Source: JANXQG01 sp963824275 (lineage in GTDB: Bacteria > Planctomycetota > Planctomycetia > Pirellulales > Thermoguttaceae). From it: a DNA stretch of 64,000 bases. Below are positions 10,561 to 20,054 of this stretch, piece by piece. Position 1 is the stretch's first letter, and the number at the start of each line of letters is the position of its first letter. The position numbers were made by a program, and so were the translations under genes. The notes under the pieces were generated by a model. That model was not told the DNA's origin. It was given only the letters and a program-made list of their open reading frames with translations, and searched no databases. The stretch lies in the NCBI GenBank assembly GCA_963824275.1, contig CAWGOT010000007.1, positions 372,001-436,000 of the forward strand, given 5' to 3'.

Positions 10561-12136
10561 TTAAACGTCGTATTCCCGCAGTCTTGGCCGCAGGCCGAGG
10601 AACGTCAGCAGGCTGACGGCCAGCGCCAACCCGAGCGGCAGCAGCCAGTCGAGCCCCGCCAGCCAGCCCGCGCCGTCCTTCAGGCTCGAATCGAACCAGT
10701 CGCGGTTGATCTTGATCGTCTTGCCCAGCGCCTGGTCGAACTGATCGAAGGCCCAATCCGACTGGCCGTACTTCGTGCCAAGGCAGAGATCCCTCGCCTG
10801 CTGGAGGTCTTTGAGGGCGCGAATCCGCTGGTCGATCTTGAGATAGTCCAAGAACGTCTGCAGGGCCTGCTCGGCGGCCGACAACTCGCCGGAGAACGTG
10901 ATGTTGTTGAGCTCGTCGGCCAGGTAGCCCTTCAAGCCGGCGGGCGCCTTCTGCGTGCGATCGATTTCCGCCCTCAACTGCACGTCATTTGGAGTCCCCG
11001 GATACTCGGCGATCGCTTTCGCTTTCTTTTGAAAAGAGTCGGCGTAGGACTGGATTTGAGCCGGCTGGCCCGTGTTCATCTTCAGCAGCAGCCAACGGCT
11101 TTCGTCGCCGTTGGCGTCGTAGGCGATAGCCCTGGCGGCTTCCAGCGCGGCGATGCTGTCGAAGGCATCCTGCTTGCCCACCTTGATGTTCGCCGCCGAT
11201 TCCCACAGGGCAATCAGCGCCCACAGGCAACCGGCAGCCGCCAGCACGGCCGCGGCGAGCAAGGGCGGATTGACGAACCGCCGCATGTGCTTGAAGAGCA
11301 GGAATTTCAGGCCGGCAATCGCGCCCAGCAGCACGGCGCCCGTCACGAACACCAACATCCAGGAGACCTTCGCCGCCGTGCGGTCCGACTGATAGGCTTC
11401 GTCCAACTCCCGCTGGTTGACGGCGATCAGGCGGTCGATGGCCGGCAACATCTTCGTTTGCATGATGGCGTCGGCCTCCTGATGCGCAGTCGAGGAACCG
11501 CGGGTCGTGCTGGTCGTGCAAGAGTCGCGCACGGGCGGCACACTCCTCGTAGCGCGGCAGTTCGCTGATCACGGTCCGCACCGCCCACACTTCGCCGGGA
11601 TAGGTGATATTCATCGCCGCCGCGAGCAGGTACCGGGCAGCCTCCGCCCGCCGCTTGCGGAAGATCGTCGGCGCGGAGTCTTGAAGATCGACGGCCTGCT
11701 TGGGATTGGCCGGTGCGGCCAGCAGTTCGTTGACCAGGTCGCCGTGCGCGGCACTTGTCGGCCCGGTCTTGACCTCGGGCGTGTATTCCTCCTCGACAGT
11801 CCGTTCTCCGCTGCCCGATTCGAGCAGCTCGTTGGCCAGGTTGCTGTGCATGTCGGCCAGGCTTGCCCTCAGCCGCTGTCCGGCGAAGATACTGGGCGAG
11901 GAGTCTTCCTGGATGGTCTTGATGGTCTCTGACTGTTCGAGGGCCGCGTGCCGGATCGCCAGGGCAAAGAGCGCGGAGAGCAGGGCAATCGCGGCGATCG
12001 CCGTCCGCAGCCAGTTGGGTGTAACGCCCAACCAGGCGCGGAACTGGCGGGGATCCTGCATGAGCGATACCAGGGCATGCGTGGTCGGATTGCCGCCGGC
12101 CGGCGGGCTCTTCGGCTGGGTAACTGTTGTCGACAT
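10561..12136 (-). CDS. Four-helix membrane protein of the PknG-type operon, function unknown (one frameshift)
   Basis: About 525 residues. Hydrophobic segments: AIAAIALLSALFALAI near residue 45, WMLVFVTGAVLLGAIAG and LLAAAVLAAAGCLWALIAL in the middle, and WLLPLGLALAVSLLTFLG close to the C-terminus. Between them lie two sizeable soluble regions, the first and last probably on the same side. I do not recognise a family. One extra base near 11500 separates the two halves. The start at 12136 has GAGGAA six bases upstream and sits 10 bases after the FHA gene, so it is the last gene of the kinase/phosphatase operon. Such a protein is a candidate membrane sensor or effector of the pathway. M. tuberculosis pknG also lies beside a multi-helix membrane protein gene (glnX), but I see no clear sequence kinship. 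Confidence 0.7.
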
Positions 12137-12146
12137 GCGAAGTTCC

Positions 12147-12895
12147 TCAGGCGCCGATGGCGCGGATAACGATCGAAGTCCAGGCCCCAACGGCGATTAC
12201 CGCACCGTCACGCAGAACGGTATCGACGCCGGGCAGCACGTCGATGCCGTCGACCCGCGTGCCGTTGGACGAGTTCAGATCGCGCAGCAGCAGCGAACCG
12301 TCGGGACCTTGAATCAACAACACCTGCCGTCGCGAAACGCCGGGGTCGCCCTGCACGGGCACCTGCACGCGGACTTCCGTGCCGGCCCGGCCAATCATCG
12401 TCTCGTGATCGAAGAGCCGGAACTTCCGCGGCGGCTGGCCCAGCGGGGCATCGGGATTGGGCGTTCCATACAGATTGGCGTCGACGGTCACGACCAGCTC
12501 CCACCGCGCATCGCCGCCGGTAGCAGGCACGCCAGGCGTCGGCGCCGCGGCTGTCGCCGGCGCATCCGCTTCGGGCGGCGAAAGGCCCTCGACGACGGCA
12601 CTGGTCGGAGGGACTTTGGCCGGTTCTGAAAGCGGGCCGTTCACGGCGGTTGCCGGCATGCAGGGCGGCGGACCGGAACCGGCCGTGCGGGTGGCGAAGT
12701 TGTAGCCGCAGACCTCGCAGAAGACCTGCCGGTCGTTGTCACGCGAAGCACCGCAATCGGGGCAGACCTCGCCACCCGCGGATGGCACACTTGGCGCCGT
12801 ATCGACCGTGGCCGGCGGATGCCCGGAATCTCCAGGCCGCACACCGAGCAGAACTCGGGCGTTTCCGAAGCATGGTTGGCAGGACAGGTAAACAT
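12147..12895 (-). CDS. Zinc-ribbon and FHA domain protein (phosphothreonine reader)
   Basis: About 250 residues. It opens with MFTCPANH..FCSVCG, then a second ribbon CPDCGAS...VFCEVCGYNF, then a Pro/Ala-rich linker, then a C-terminal FHA domain (MIGRAGT, GVSRRQVLL, DLNSSNGTRVDG). FHA domains bind phosphothreonine peptides. This one is encoded with a PknG-type kinase, as GarA/OdhI FHA proteins are PknG substrates in actinobacteria, so it may be the kinase target; that is inference. One frameshift lies between the two ribbons near 12820. The start at 12895 lies two bases from the stop of the vWA gene, indicating tight coupling. Cytoplasmic, no signal sequence. Confidence 0.8.
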
Positions 12896-12897
12896 GA

Positions 12898-14185
12898 TCA
12901 CGAGGGTTTCTGCACGCGGGCGGTCTTGGTCGAGCGGGTATCGAGCGCAAACTCGTCTTCCTTCTTGACGTTGCGGCGGAGCTTCACCGTTCCCTGCCGC
13001 TCGTCCTGGATTTCGACCACTTTGCGGAGCAGCTTCATGGTGTCGGGGTTCGTCGTGGCGGCGATCTGCACGGCGCGGCCCAGCAACTGCGTCGCCTGGG
13101 CCTCGTCGCCCCGCTCGCGGGCCTTGAGTCCTTGCTGGATGGCGGTGGCCAACTCCACTTGTCCAGTATAGTGGGCCACGGCGGGATGAATCAATGCGGA
13201 CTGCGATTCGTCGTCGGTCCAAACGGCCAGGATCATCGACTCGGTGACCTTGGTCTCCTGCCCTCGCTCATTGACGATCAGACTTGCGCGGCCGGCGCAC
13301 ATCCGCTGGCCGACCTTGCCCGGCGTGACGCGGATCGCCATGTGGTAGTCGCGTTTTTCCTCGCCCCAGGCGCCCGTCGGATAATCGCGGACCTGCGGAT
13401 TCTTGGGGTCAACCACTGCGCGATCGGTGAGATCGAACTGCTCGGGATAGACCAGCCGGCAGAACTCGACCTTGGCCCCCACCGGAGTCCACAGCCGCAG
13501 CGAGACGTTGCCGACCGACTTGCCCATCGCGCCTTCAATCACCTGGCGGAAGTCGGCCTCGATCTGATCGGGGCTGGGAATGATGTCGAGTGTGCCGAGC
13601 AGCTTGGCGGAGATCTTCCGCAACTGGGCCGGCTCCCAATCGGTGCCCACGCCGCGGGCGTCGCATTGGAAGCGGCCTTCGCACTCCGCCAGCGCGGCAT
13701 CCAGCGCCGCTTCGTGCTCGCTCTGGTCCTTGCCATCGGTCAGCAGCAGGGCATGGTGGATGCCGCCGGACTTCTTGCCAAGCTCAGCTCAGCGCGGTCC
13801 GCAACCAGGTCGACATGGCCGTCCCGCCTGACGCGTTGAGGCGGCGCACGGTTTTCTGGGCGGTCTGCCGGCTCTCCGGCGTGGCCTGGGTCAGCGGCAC
13901 GATGACCTTGCCGTCGGCCGTGCCGGCAATCACGCAGAACCAGGTGTCGTCGCGCAGGAGCTCGATCGCCTTGCTGACGGCCTGGCGGGTCTGGATGATC
14001 TTCTCGCCGTCCATCGAGCCGGAACAATCGACGATCAAGGCCTCGACCAGCGATTGCCGCGTGCCGCTCGGGCCGGGCGCGGCGGCGGTCGCGGAACCCG
14101 ACGTGACGCTCATCACGGCATGTACCAGGTCGGCGCCCTGCGCAAGAAACTGATTCTGGGATACTTGGGCGGAAAACGCAGTCAT
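12898..14185 (-). CDS. von Willebrand factor A (vWA) domain protein, TerY-like context
   Basis: About 428 residues. The N-terminal half is a vWA domain with the metal-ion-dependent adhesion motif VDCSGSMDG, a downstream SGGTAMSTW and, after one shift near 13790, ALLLTDGKDQSEHE. The C-terminal half (RLWTPVGAKVEF, MCAGRASLIV) is beta-rich and ends in a helical and charged tail. vWA proteins of this kind act as metal-dependent scaffolds. A vWA gene next to a PP2C phosphatase and a Ser/Thr kinase is the arrangement known as the TerY-P triad. The start ATG 14185 follows the interspersed palindrome that separates it from the phosphatase gene. It is soluble, with no signal peptide. Confidence 0.82.
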
Positions 14186-14202
14186 GGGTTTCCTTTCAAC
14201 GT

Positions 14203-14297
14203 GGGGTGGGACTAGCGAGCTTGCGAGCGCCGGCCCACCAACACTTCATTTTCGCTCATGGTGGGCCGGCGCTCGCAAGCTCGCTTGTCCCACCCTA
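14203..14297. repeat. Interspersed palindrome, copy 2
   Basis: Inverted repeat filling the gap between the PP2C and vWA genes: GGGGTGGGACTAGCGAGCTT..GCCGGCCCACCA and its complement TGGTGGGCCGGC..AGCTTGTCCCACCCTA. Same family as the copy at 7390. Being inside an operon it would be transcribed as a long hairpin and could modulate expression between the two genes. Confidence 0.85.
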
Positions 14298-14300
14298 CCC

Positions 14301-15316
14301 TTAAAACATCAACACGGCGGCGGTAATATTATCGCGTCCGCCGCGGTCGCGTGCAAATTCCACCAGTGCCCTGGCCCGCGCCAGGGCGTCGGCCTCCGCC
14401 GGTTGGCCGCGAACCAGTGCGGCCAGCGAGGCGGCATCCGCCAGGTAGTTCCATAGCCCGTCGGAGCTAAGCACCAGGCAGCCGGGCCCCGGTGGCAATT
14501 CGAAATCGATCTGCGAGGGCTCGTCCGAGCTGTCGGGCGGGCCGCCCAGGGAATGAGTCAGGGCATGCGCCAGCGGCGAACGCAAGGCGTCGGCCAACGT
14601 CATTTCACCGGCGGCGACCGCCTCGTTCACCCAGGAGTGGTCGCGGGTGCAGAGCTGCGCATCGCCGGCCGTAATCAAGTACGCGCGACTGTCGCCGATC
14701 CACCCCAGGCTCACGCCCTGGCCGCGCCGCAGGGCAATGACGATCGTCGACTCGGGGGGGTCGGCATCGGTGGATGGGGCGACGGGAATCGCGCGGACCG
14801 CGGTTTGCGCCGCTTGCAGTGCGGCGGTGACCAGGTCGCGGGCATGATTCGACGACGGATTATCGACCGCGTCTGTACCACTTTCATGGCCGCCTCGACC
14901 GCCACGGCGGAAGCCAGGTCGGGATTCTGCGAGCAGGAAACGCCGTCGCACACAACCATCGCCTCGCCGCCCGGTCCGCCGGCCAGGCCCAGCGCGTCTT
15001 CGTTGCGGAAATGCTTCAGGCCGATGTCGCTCACGCCCGCCAGCCGGGGCGAGATCACGACCTCGACGTGGTTGCGGCTGACGTCGATCCGCTCACAGCC
15101 GCAATGCGTGCAGAAACCGTCGGCCCCCATCGCCCCCGGCCCCGCGCCGCACTGCCCGCAGGCCGAAGAGCGAGGAGCGGGGAGCGGGGAGCAGGGAGTC
15201 GGATTTGTCCGGGCTCCCCGCTCCCCGCTCCCCGCTCCCCGCTCTAACGGAGAACCGCAGTCCTCGCAGAACCGGGCTTCGCTCAATTGTTCAACACCAC
15301 AGACGCGACAAATCAT
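14301..15316 (-). CDS. PP2C-type protein phosphatase with N-terminal zinc ribbons
   Basis: About 338 residues. The protein starts with the ribbon CRVCG...FCEDCG, then a low-complexity insert, then a second ribbon CGQCG...FCTHCG. The PP2C domain follows: VSDIGLKHFRNEDA, MVVCDGVS, WIGDSRAY, DHSWV, SSDGLWNYL and GGRDNITAAVL, which supply the metal-binding aspartates. It should dephosphorylate Ser/Thr residues, opposing the kinase encoded four bases upstream. A frameshift lies near 14880. The insert between the ribbons is encoded by a palindromic GGGGAGC repeat and is likely a recent insertion that kept the frame open. Start ATG 15316. Cytoplasmic. Confidence 0.88.
15168..15244. repeat. Palindromic GGGGAGC/GCTCCCC repeat inside the phosphatase gene
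   Basis: Left arm: repeated GAGCGGG units from 15168. Right arm: four to five GCTCCCC units ending at 15244, with a short spacer (TCGGATTTGTCCGG) between them. It encodes an Arg/Gly/Ser/Pro-rich stretch of about 25 residues between two zinc ribbons and is not part of either. Confidence 0.8.
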
Positions 15317-15320
15317 AGGC

Positions 15321-17500
15321 TCATATCCAAGTTACCGGTCGAATCTGATTGGCGCGATCGATCAGGGCAATCTGCTGCCGCCGATCGGGTTCCAGGCGGG
15401 CCAGGCCGCGGAGCGACTCCTCCAGGCCGCGCCGCAACGATCCTTCGTCCAGCGGGCGGCCGAGCAGCCGCACCGCGTCCTGGCGCTGAATCCTCCGCCC
15501 GGTCAGCAGTCGCAATGCGCTTTCGAAAAGTTCGGCCCTGAGTTGGACCACGTCGCGGCCTTCGGCGGCTAGCGCGTCGATGGCGACCGAAGCGCGGCAC
15601 AATTCATCCACGCTGGGCGCACCGCCGTGCAAATCGATCAGCACGCGGGCCAGGCCGATCTGCGCCCGCGTGAAGAGTGCGGAACTGGCCGGCACGCGCT
15701 CGTAGGCGGCAACCGCTTCGGCCCGCTTGCCGTCGCGCCGCAGGCAGCGAGCCAGGCCCAACGAGGCCGTGACGAAGCTCGGATCGGTCGTCGAGACCAG
15801 GTCGTACAAGCGGGTCGCCGTGACCTCGTCGCCCGCGGCTTCGGCCGCCATAGCCACCGCCAGCTTCACCGCCGGCTCGCCGGGCAGCTCATTGTAGACC
15901 TGGTCGAAGGCCCCGTAGGCCCCAGCGGCCTGCCCTTGAGCCAAGAGCGAATGGCCGCGATACCAGGCCACGCGCCAATCGAACGGATCGTCCTTTTCCG
16001 CGCTATCCAGATCCTCCGCGGCCATGGCGAACGAGCCGAGTTCGATCATGGTTCGCGCCAGGCGGAGTTGCACCTCCCGCGAATCGGGCAAGCGCTGCGT
16101 CCCTTCGCGCAACATCGCGGCCCGCCGGCGACGTCGGGCGCCCCGGCGATCGAAAGCAAATAGGCCGCCCCGGGGTCGTCGGCCCGGACCTTCAGGTCGG
16201 GAAGCAGCTTCGAGTCGGGCTCGTCGATCTCCTCGTGCATCGCCAGCGCATCGCCTTGGAAGTGCAGGCTTTCGGAGGGCTTGGCCGGAGCGGTGCCGGC
16301 CACCACTTCGCGGAGCACGCCGGCAAGCTGATCGGCCATTTCGTCGGCCGACTGAAAACGCAGATTCGGGTCGCGCTGCGTGGCCTTGAGCAGGAAGCGG
16401 TAGAGCGATTCGTGCCGCGCGAGCACCTCCTGTTCCGTGGGTGGCGGCAGGTCGAATTCATAGGTGCTCTGAAAGCGGAACTCCATCAAGAGCACCGCCA
16501 GCGTGCGGCCGATCGTGTACAGGTCCGAGGCCACGGTCGGCCCCTCGCCCGCTTCCGGCGCACTGTAGCCCAGCGTGCCGTAGATATCGCCCCCTGGATC
16601 GTCCAGCCGGCGCACGCCCCCCATGTCGATCAGCTTGACGTCCGGCGGCGTGCCTTCGAGCATGAAGTTGTCGGGTTTCATGTCGCAATAGACCATGCCC
16701 GCGGCGTGCAGGTAGGCGAACGCGCCGAGGATGCGATGCACGTAGGCGATGGCTTCGGCGGGCGGCAGCGGACCGCGCTGCTTGCGGAGCGTCTTGACCG
16801 ACGTGCCGTTGACGAACTCCATCACGATGAAGCCTTCGGCGCCTCGCGTGACGAAGTTGTAGATGCCGACGATGTTGGCGTGCTTCACGGCGGCCAGGAA
16901 CTGGCGCTCGGCCACGGCGGCCGCGGCGGCCGATTCGTCGGTCGTGTTCAAGAGCCCCTTGAGCACCACCCAGCGGTTGAGCACGTTGTCCTTTCCCAAG
17001 TAAACCCAGCCCAAGCCGCCGTAGGCCAGACAGCCCTTGACCTCGTACTGATCGGCCACGACGTCGCCCGGCTTGAGCGTGGGCACGAACGAATAGGGCT
17101 TTCCGCAGGAGGGGCAGAATCCGGCTTCGCGGCGGGTCAAGGGCGTAGGATTGCCCTGGGTGTCGTGGCAATCCGGGTTGGCGCAGAACCGCCGGTGCGG
17201 CGGGACCTGCGGGTTGGCCATGATGACCTGTTCCGGATCGAGGGCCGGCAGCTCCGGCACGGCCACCAGCCCCAGACCGAGATGCTTCCGCGAGCTGGAC
17301 CGCGCACTGCCCGTCTGCCGCCGCGTGGAACCTGCCCCCAACCGCGCGGAACTCCCTAGCGACGCCGACCGCGCACTGCCGATCGCAGCGGAGCCGATCA
17401 GGCCCGAGCCGGCATTCGCCGGTTCCATGCCGCAGCGATTGCAGAAGCCGTTATCGATCGTGCCGCCGCAATCGGGCTGTAAGCATTTTGTGCCGTTCAT
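15321..17500 (-). CDS. pknG: PknG-type serine/threonine kinase: zinc ribbon, rubredoxin-like region, kinase, TPR
   Basis: About 726 residues, close to the 750 of M. tuberculosis PknG and with the same order. An extra ribbon KCLQPDCG...FCNRCG opens the protein. A rubredoxin-like Cys set follows (FCANPDCH, FCPSCGKPYSF), then LKPGDVVADQYEVKGC, the glycine loop AYGGLGWVYLG, lysine in WVVLKGL, catalytic loop VYCDMKPDNFML, DMGG in place of DFG as in PknG, then PTVASDLYTIGRTLA. The C-terminal TPR region (WRVAWYRGHSL, LPGEPAVKLA, SFVTASLGLARCLR, ending IDRANQIRP) also tracks PknG. One frameshift near 16100 splits kinase and TPR parts. The start ATG 17500 has GAGGAG upstream; an in-frame upstream start at 17515 would overlap the preceding stop. 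In actinobacteria PknG phosphorylates an FHA protein to control glutamate/TCA metabolism; an FHA protein is encoded here four genes' worth downstream. Confidence 0.9.
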
Positions 17501-17511
17501 AAGGCGGCTCC

Positions 17512-18708
17512 TCAAAGTAGTCGTTGTTGATAGTCGGCCACCGCGCGTTGCAACGCCTCCAGCAGCGTGGGGCGGGCGGCGAGCAGCTCATTGGCCGTTC
17601 GTTCGATTTCCACCAGCGCCGGATCTTCGGCGCGGCCGTTGGCCGTGGCCTTGGCCTTCAGCGCGCCGAGCAGCCCTCGCAAATCGCGCCGCTGGTTGAG
17701 CAGCAACTCCGCGGCGCGGAGGGCTTCTCCATCGGCGGCCAGATATTGCCTTGCCACCGCATTCCAGCGTTCAATGCCCACGCGGACCGGCTGCCAGCGT
17801 CCGGCGGCGACTTCCGCGTCGAGCTTGCCCAGCCAGGCCTCGAGCGCGGCGATCCGTTCATTGGCGGTGGGGCAAGGCAGCGCCGTCGCCCGCTCCAAGC
17901 GAATCTTGTGTTGGCACTGGGCCACCGTCTCGGCTGTCTGGCAACGCGTCTGGCCGACTTCTACGAGCAGCCGCCGCGCGGCAGCGAGATCGTCGCACAC
18001 GCGACGGCGTTGGGCGGCAAGCTGTTCGATGCGCCGGCCAGTGGCCCCGATTTCATCAGCCAGGGCCTGGCTGCCGCTGGCCGCGGCCAGGGGATCGGTA
18101 TCGAACTCCCGCTGCAGGGCCGCCAGCCGCGCGCGTGCCGCGGCGATCTCTTGGGGGAAGGCGCCATCCTCGCCAGCCAGCCGGGAAATCTGGGCCTCGA
18201 ATTCACTGAACTGCTGCGGCAGTTGATCCCAGGCCGCCCCGATGGCCATTACCACGTCGCGGCCTTGCTGGTAGAGCTCATGCATCGCGGCCAGCATCTG
18301 CTCGGGTGGAACGGCCTGGGCCGTCTCCGCGGCGGCCAGGAGGCCCCGCTGTTCGAGCGGTGTGGCCACCGCCGGCAGTTCGATGGACGGTGCATGCAGC
18401 AAGGCCTCGATCTCGTTGAGCAGGTTTCGCGACGGCAGCAGCATGGAAATCGACTCGCGGAGCTTCTGGGCGCGGCCGATCGTGTCGCGGAGAAGCGAAT
18501 AGTAGGTCCAGAGCGTGTGCAGGCCCTCGATGGCCGGCTGGGCGCGGGCGGCCGAGAGGCCCGTAAGCTGGACCTTGGGCCAATGCCCTTCGCCCAGCAG
18601 ACGCTGATAGCTCACCGAGTCGCTCAGTTCCAGCATGTTGTCGCTGGCCCGGCGCAGCTTGCGGTCCCACTCGCGCAACTCGGAGTCAATTTGCTCAAGC
18701 GTCATCAC
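17512..18708 (-). CDS. Coiled-coil protein of unknown function, PknG operon
   Basis: 398 residues in an intact frame. Almost wholly helical, rich in Leu, Ala, Arg and Glu, with heptad-like stretches (for example LEQIDSELREWDRKLRRA at the N-terminus and AARARLAALQREFD in the middle). No signal peptide, membrane segment, or recognisable catalytic motif. It starts 61 bases after the winged-helix gene and ends 11 bases before the kinase start, so it is part of the operon. Scaffold or substrate of the kinase/phosphatase pair is the simplest reading, but there is no direct evidence. The long plus-strand frame over the same DNA is an antisense shadow. Confidence 0.75.
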   Translation of the reverse strand: MMTLEQIDSELREWDRKLRRASDNMLELSDSVSYQRLLGEGHWPKVQLTGLSAARAQPAIEGLHTLWTYYSLLRDTIGRAQKLRESISMLLPSRNLLNEIEALLHAPSIELPAVATPLEQRGLLAAAETAQAVPPEQMLAAMHELYQQGRDVVMAIGAAWDQLPQQFSEFEAQISRLAGEDGAFPQEIAAARARLAALQREFDTDPLAAASGSQALADEIGATGRRIEQLAAQRRRVCDDLAAARRLLVEVGQTRCQTAETVAQCQHKIRLERATALPCPTANERIAALEAWLGKLDAEVAAGRWQPVRVGIERWNAVARQYLAADGEALRAAELLLNQRRDLRGLLGALKAKATANGRAEDPALVEIERTANELLAARPTLLEALQRAVADYQQRLL

Positions 18709-18769
18709 GGCAGGCAGCCTCCGGGCCAGTTTCGCCGCGCAAAGGGGGCCTCGCGCAGGCGCGGGCGTT

Positions 18770-19060
18770 CTACGGGCGGCTTTCGTCGGGCGTCTCGCGC
18801 AGCGCGGCCTCGCCCCGGCTGGTGATGAAATACAGATACCGCGGCCGGCCCCGCTTGGAGCCGCCGGGCTCGCGCCACAACTCCTCGCGCTGGCGGCTGA
18901 TCCGCTCCCGATGTTCCAAGCGCATCAGGCGGTTGCGGATGGCCGTCTGCGTGACGTGAAACTGGCCCGCCATCTCGGCGATCGAGTGGCCTTGCTGATC
19001 GGCCAGCAAGCGGAGGATATCTTCGTCGCACATCGGTTGACGATCTGTCGCCGGCTTCAT
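18770..19060 (-). CDS. Small winged-helix DNA-binding protein
   Basis: 96 residues from ATG 19060. The central part (DEDILRLLADQQGHSIAEMA, VTQTAIRNRLMRLE) is a helix-turn-helix, followed by a wing-like GRPRYLYFITSRGEAAL typical of MarR/ArsR-like winged helices. The open frame continues upstream through the tRNA gene, so longer starts are rejected. It is the first gene of the kinase operon and a natural candidate for its regulator. No effector-binding domain is visible. Confidence 0.8.
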   Translation of the reverse strand: MKPATDRQPMCDEDILRLLADQQGHSIAEMAGQFHVTQTAIRNRLMRLEHRERISRQREELWREPGGSKRGRPRYLYFITSRGEAALRETPDESRP

Positions 19061-19177
19061 TTCAGTCTTCTTTCGCTTCGGAAGAAACTGCGGCGGGGGC
19101 GTCCTCTTGCGCCGCCGCCGCTGACCACCACAAAGCCAGCCGCCACCAGGCCGGCCAATACCAGGGATGCTTGGAAA

Positions 19178-19248
19178 CTGGGGAATAGGGATTTGAACCC
19201 CAACTAACTGATCCAGAGTCAGTCGTGCTACCGTTACACCATTCCCCA
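19178..19248 (-). tRNA. tRNA-Gln, anticodon CTG
   Basis: On the minus strand the sequence folds as a complete cloverleaf: acceptor TGGGGAA paired with TTCCCCA (the T1-A72 pair usual for tRNA-Gln), D-arm with AACGGTAGCACGAC, anticodon stem ACTGA/TCAGT around CTCTGGA with anticodon CTG, and T-arm GGGG-TTCAAAT-CCCT. The discriminator is G. The CCA end is not encoded. Length 71. Confidence 0.95.
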
Positions 19249-19317
19249 TTGGGCCACAACAGTTTGTTATTCTACCACAAATTCAAAGTGCGAAAAGCCC
19301 ACGAGGGATTTTTCGCT

Positions 19318-19511
19318 CTCTCGAAATTCGTTCTCTCACGTCCCGTTTAATCCTTCCGACGGGTGGTTTTTGCCCGAACTTGGCTGAAATTCGTTCTGCC
19401 AAGTCTCTGTTCGATCCTTCCGACGGGTGGTTTTGCCCGAACTTGCTCGAAATTCGTTCGGCAAGTCCCCTTTCGATCCTTCCGACGGGTGGTTTTGCTC
19501 GAACTTGCTTG
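19318..19511. repeat. Tandem repeat, three units of 62-64 bases plus a partial
   Basis: The core TCCTTCCGACGGGTGGTTTT is found at 19351, 19415 and 19477, each followed by GC(C/T)CGAACTTG and an AATTCGTTC block. Units differ by a few bases and in the length of a T run. Periods of 64 and 62 do not keep a frame, arguing against a repeat protein. Confidence 0.85.
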
Positions 19512-19772
19512 CAAATCAGAGTGCTTCTGAAGTCGTTTCGCGGCCAGCCATAAGCCCGCTGCCGCCAGTTGGTTTGGCCAAAGTGGCCCAAAACGATACT
19601 TCACACGTTTTTTCCAGCGATTTTGCATACTCATGGTGGTACTCAGTTTCATCGTAGGAAGTGTACTTTTATTTGCAAACTGGTGAGAAACATGGGGTTC
19701 AGTTCCTTTGGGTGTAGCGTTCTTTGCGATCGAGGTATGGCCATTTTGGGCCATGCTTCTTTTTCCCGCCCT

Positions 19773-19808
19773 GACGGGTGGTTTTTGCCCGAACTTGCTC
19801 GAAATTCG
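19773..19808. repeat. Dispersed copy of the 62-base tandem unit
   Basis: GACGGGTGGTTTTTGCCCGA followed by ACTTGCTCGAAATTCG matches the tandem units 300 bases to the left almost exactly, in the same orientation. Confidence 0.8.
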
Positions 19809-19921
19809 GTTCGCCATCCGAGCCCGAAGCGCAAGCGAGGTTTCGGTGTGCATGGCCTCGCCTGCGTTCGGACGCCGATTGCGCTCCGTGCCCGGACAAG
19901 GCGGCACACAGCGATCCCTGT

Positions 19922-19957
19922 GCCCCCGGTTCGCTACACCGGGGGCGGGTTTGTTTT
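19922..19957. terminator. Strong hairpin followed by a T-rich tract, terminator-like
   Basis: Stem GCCCCCGGT / ACCGGGGGC with a seven-base loop, followed on the plus strand by GGGTTTGTTTT. It could terminate rightward transcription, or be another interspersed palindrome; no plus-strand gene precedes it, which weakens the terminator reading. Confidence 0.4.
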
Positions 19958-20054
19958 CACCGAATTTTCAAAGAACGACGCGTTTCTACACACATATACG
20001 GATTTGGGCCTTGCGATGGGAAAATTTTTTCCGAGTCTGGACACAAGTCGCGTT

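Larger units (their letters stand above)
19249..20054. other. Gene-free, repeat-rich stretch
   Basis: About 800 bases between tRNA-Gln and the accessory genes. Open frames here run through tandem repeats whose 62- and 64-base periods break any one frame, so I treat them as spurious. Contents: a tandem repeat (19318-19511), a further copy of its core (19773-19808), a piece resembling the CCCGAAGCGCAAGCGAGG repeat near 19828, and a strong hairpin at 19922. Confidence 0.6.

Noticed and set aside
17524..18825. 433-codon plus-strand frame opposite the coiled-coil gene
   Set aside because: Shadow: composition is Gly/Arg/Gln-rich and it lacks any motif, while the minus strand gives a coherent operon member.
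19061..19249. Longer start for the winged-helix gene
   Set aside because: The upstream extension runs through the tRNA-Gln gene and has no ribosome site.
19318..19511. Possible CRISPR array
   Set aside because: The units are 62-64 bases of contiguous repeat with no unique spacers between them, and no cas gene is present.
19347..19907. Minus-strand frame with repeated FGQKPPV-like peptide
   Set aside because: The repeat period is not a multiple of three, so the peptide is repeated across different frames, indicating non-coding repeats.
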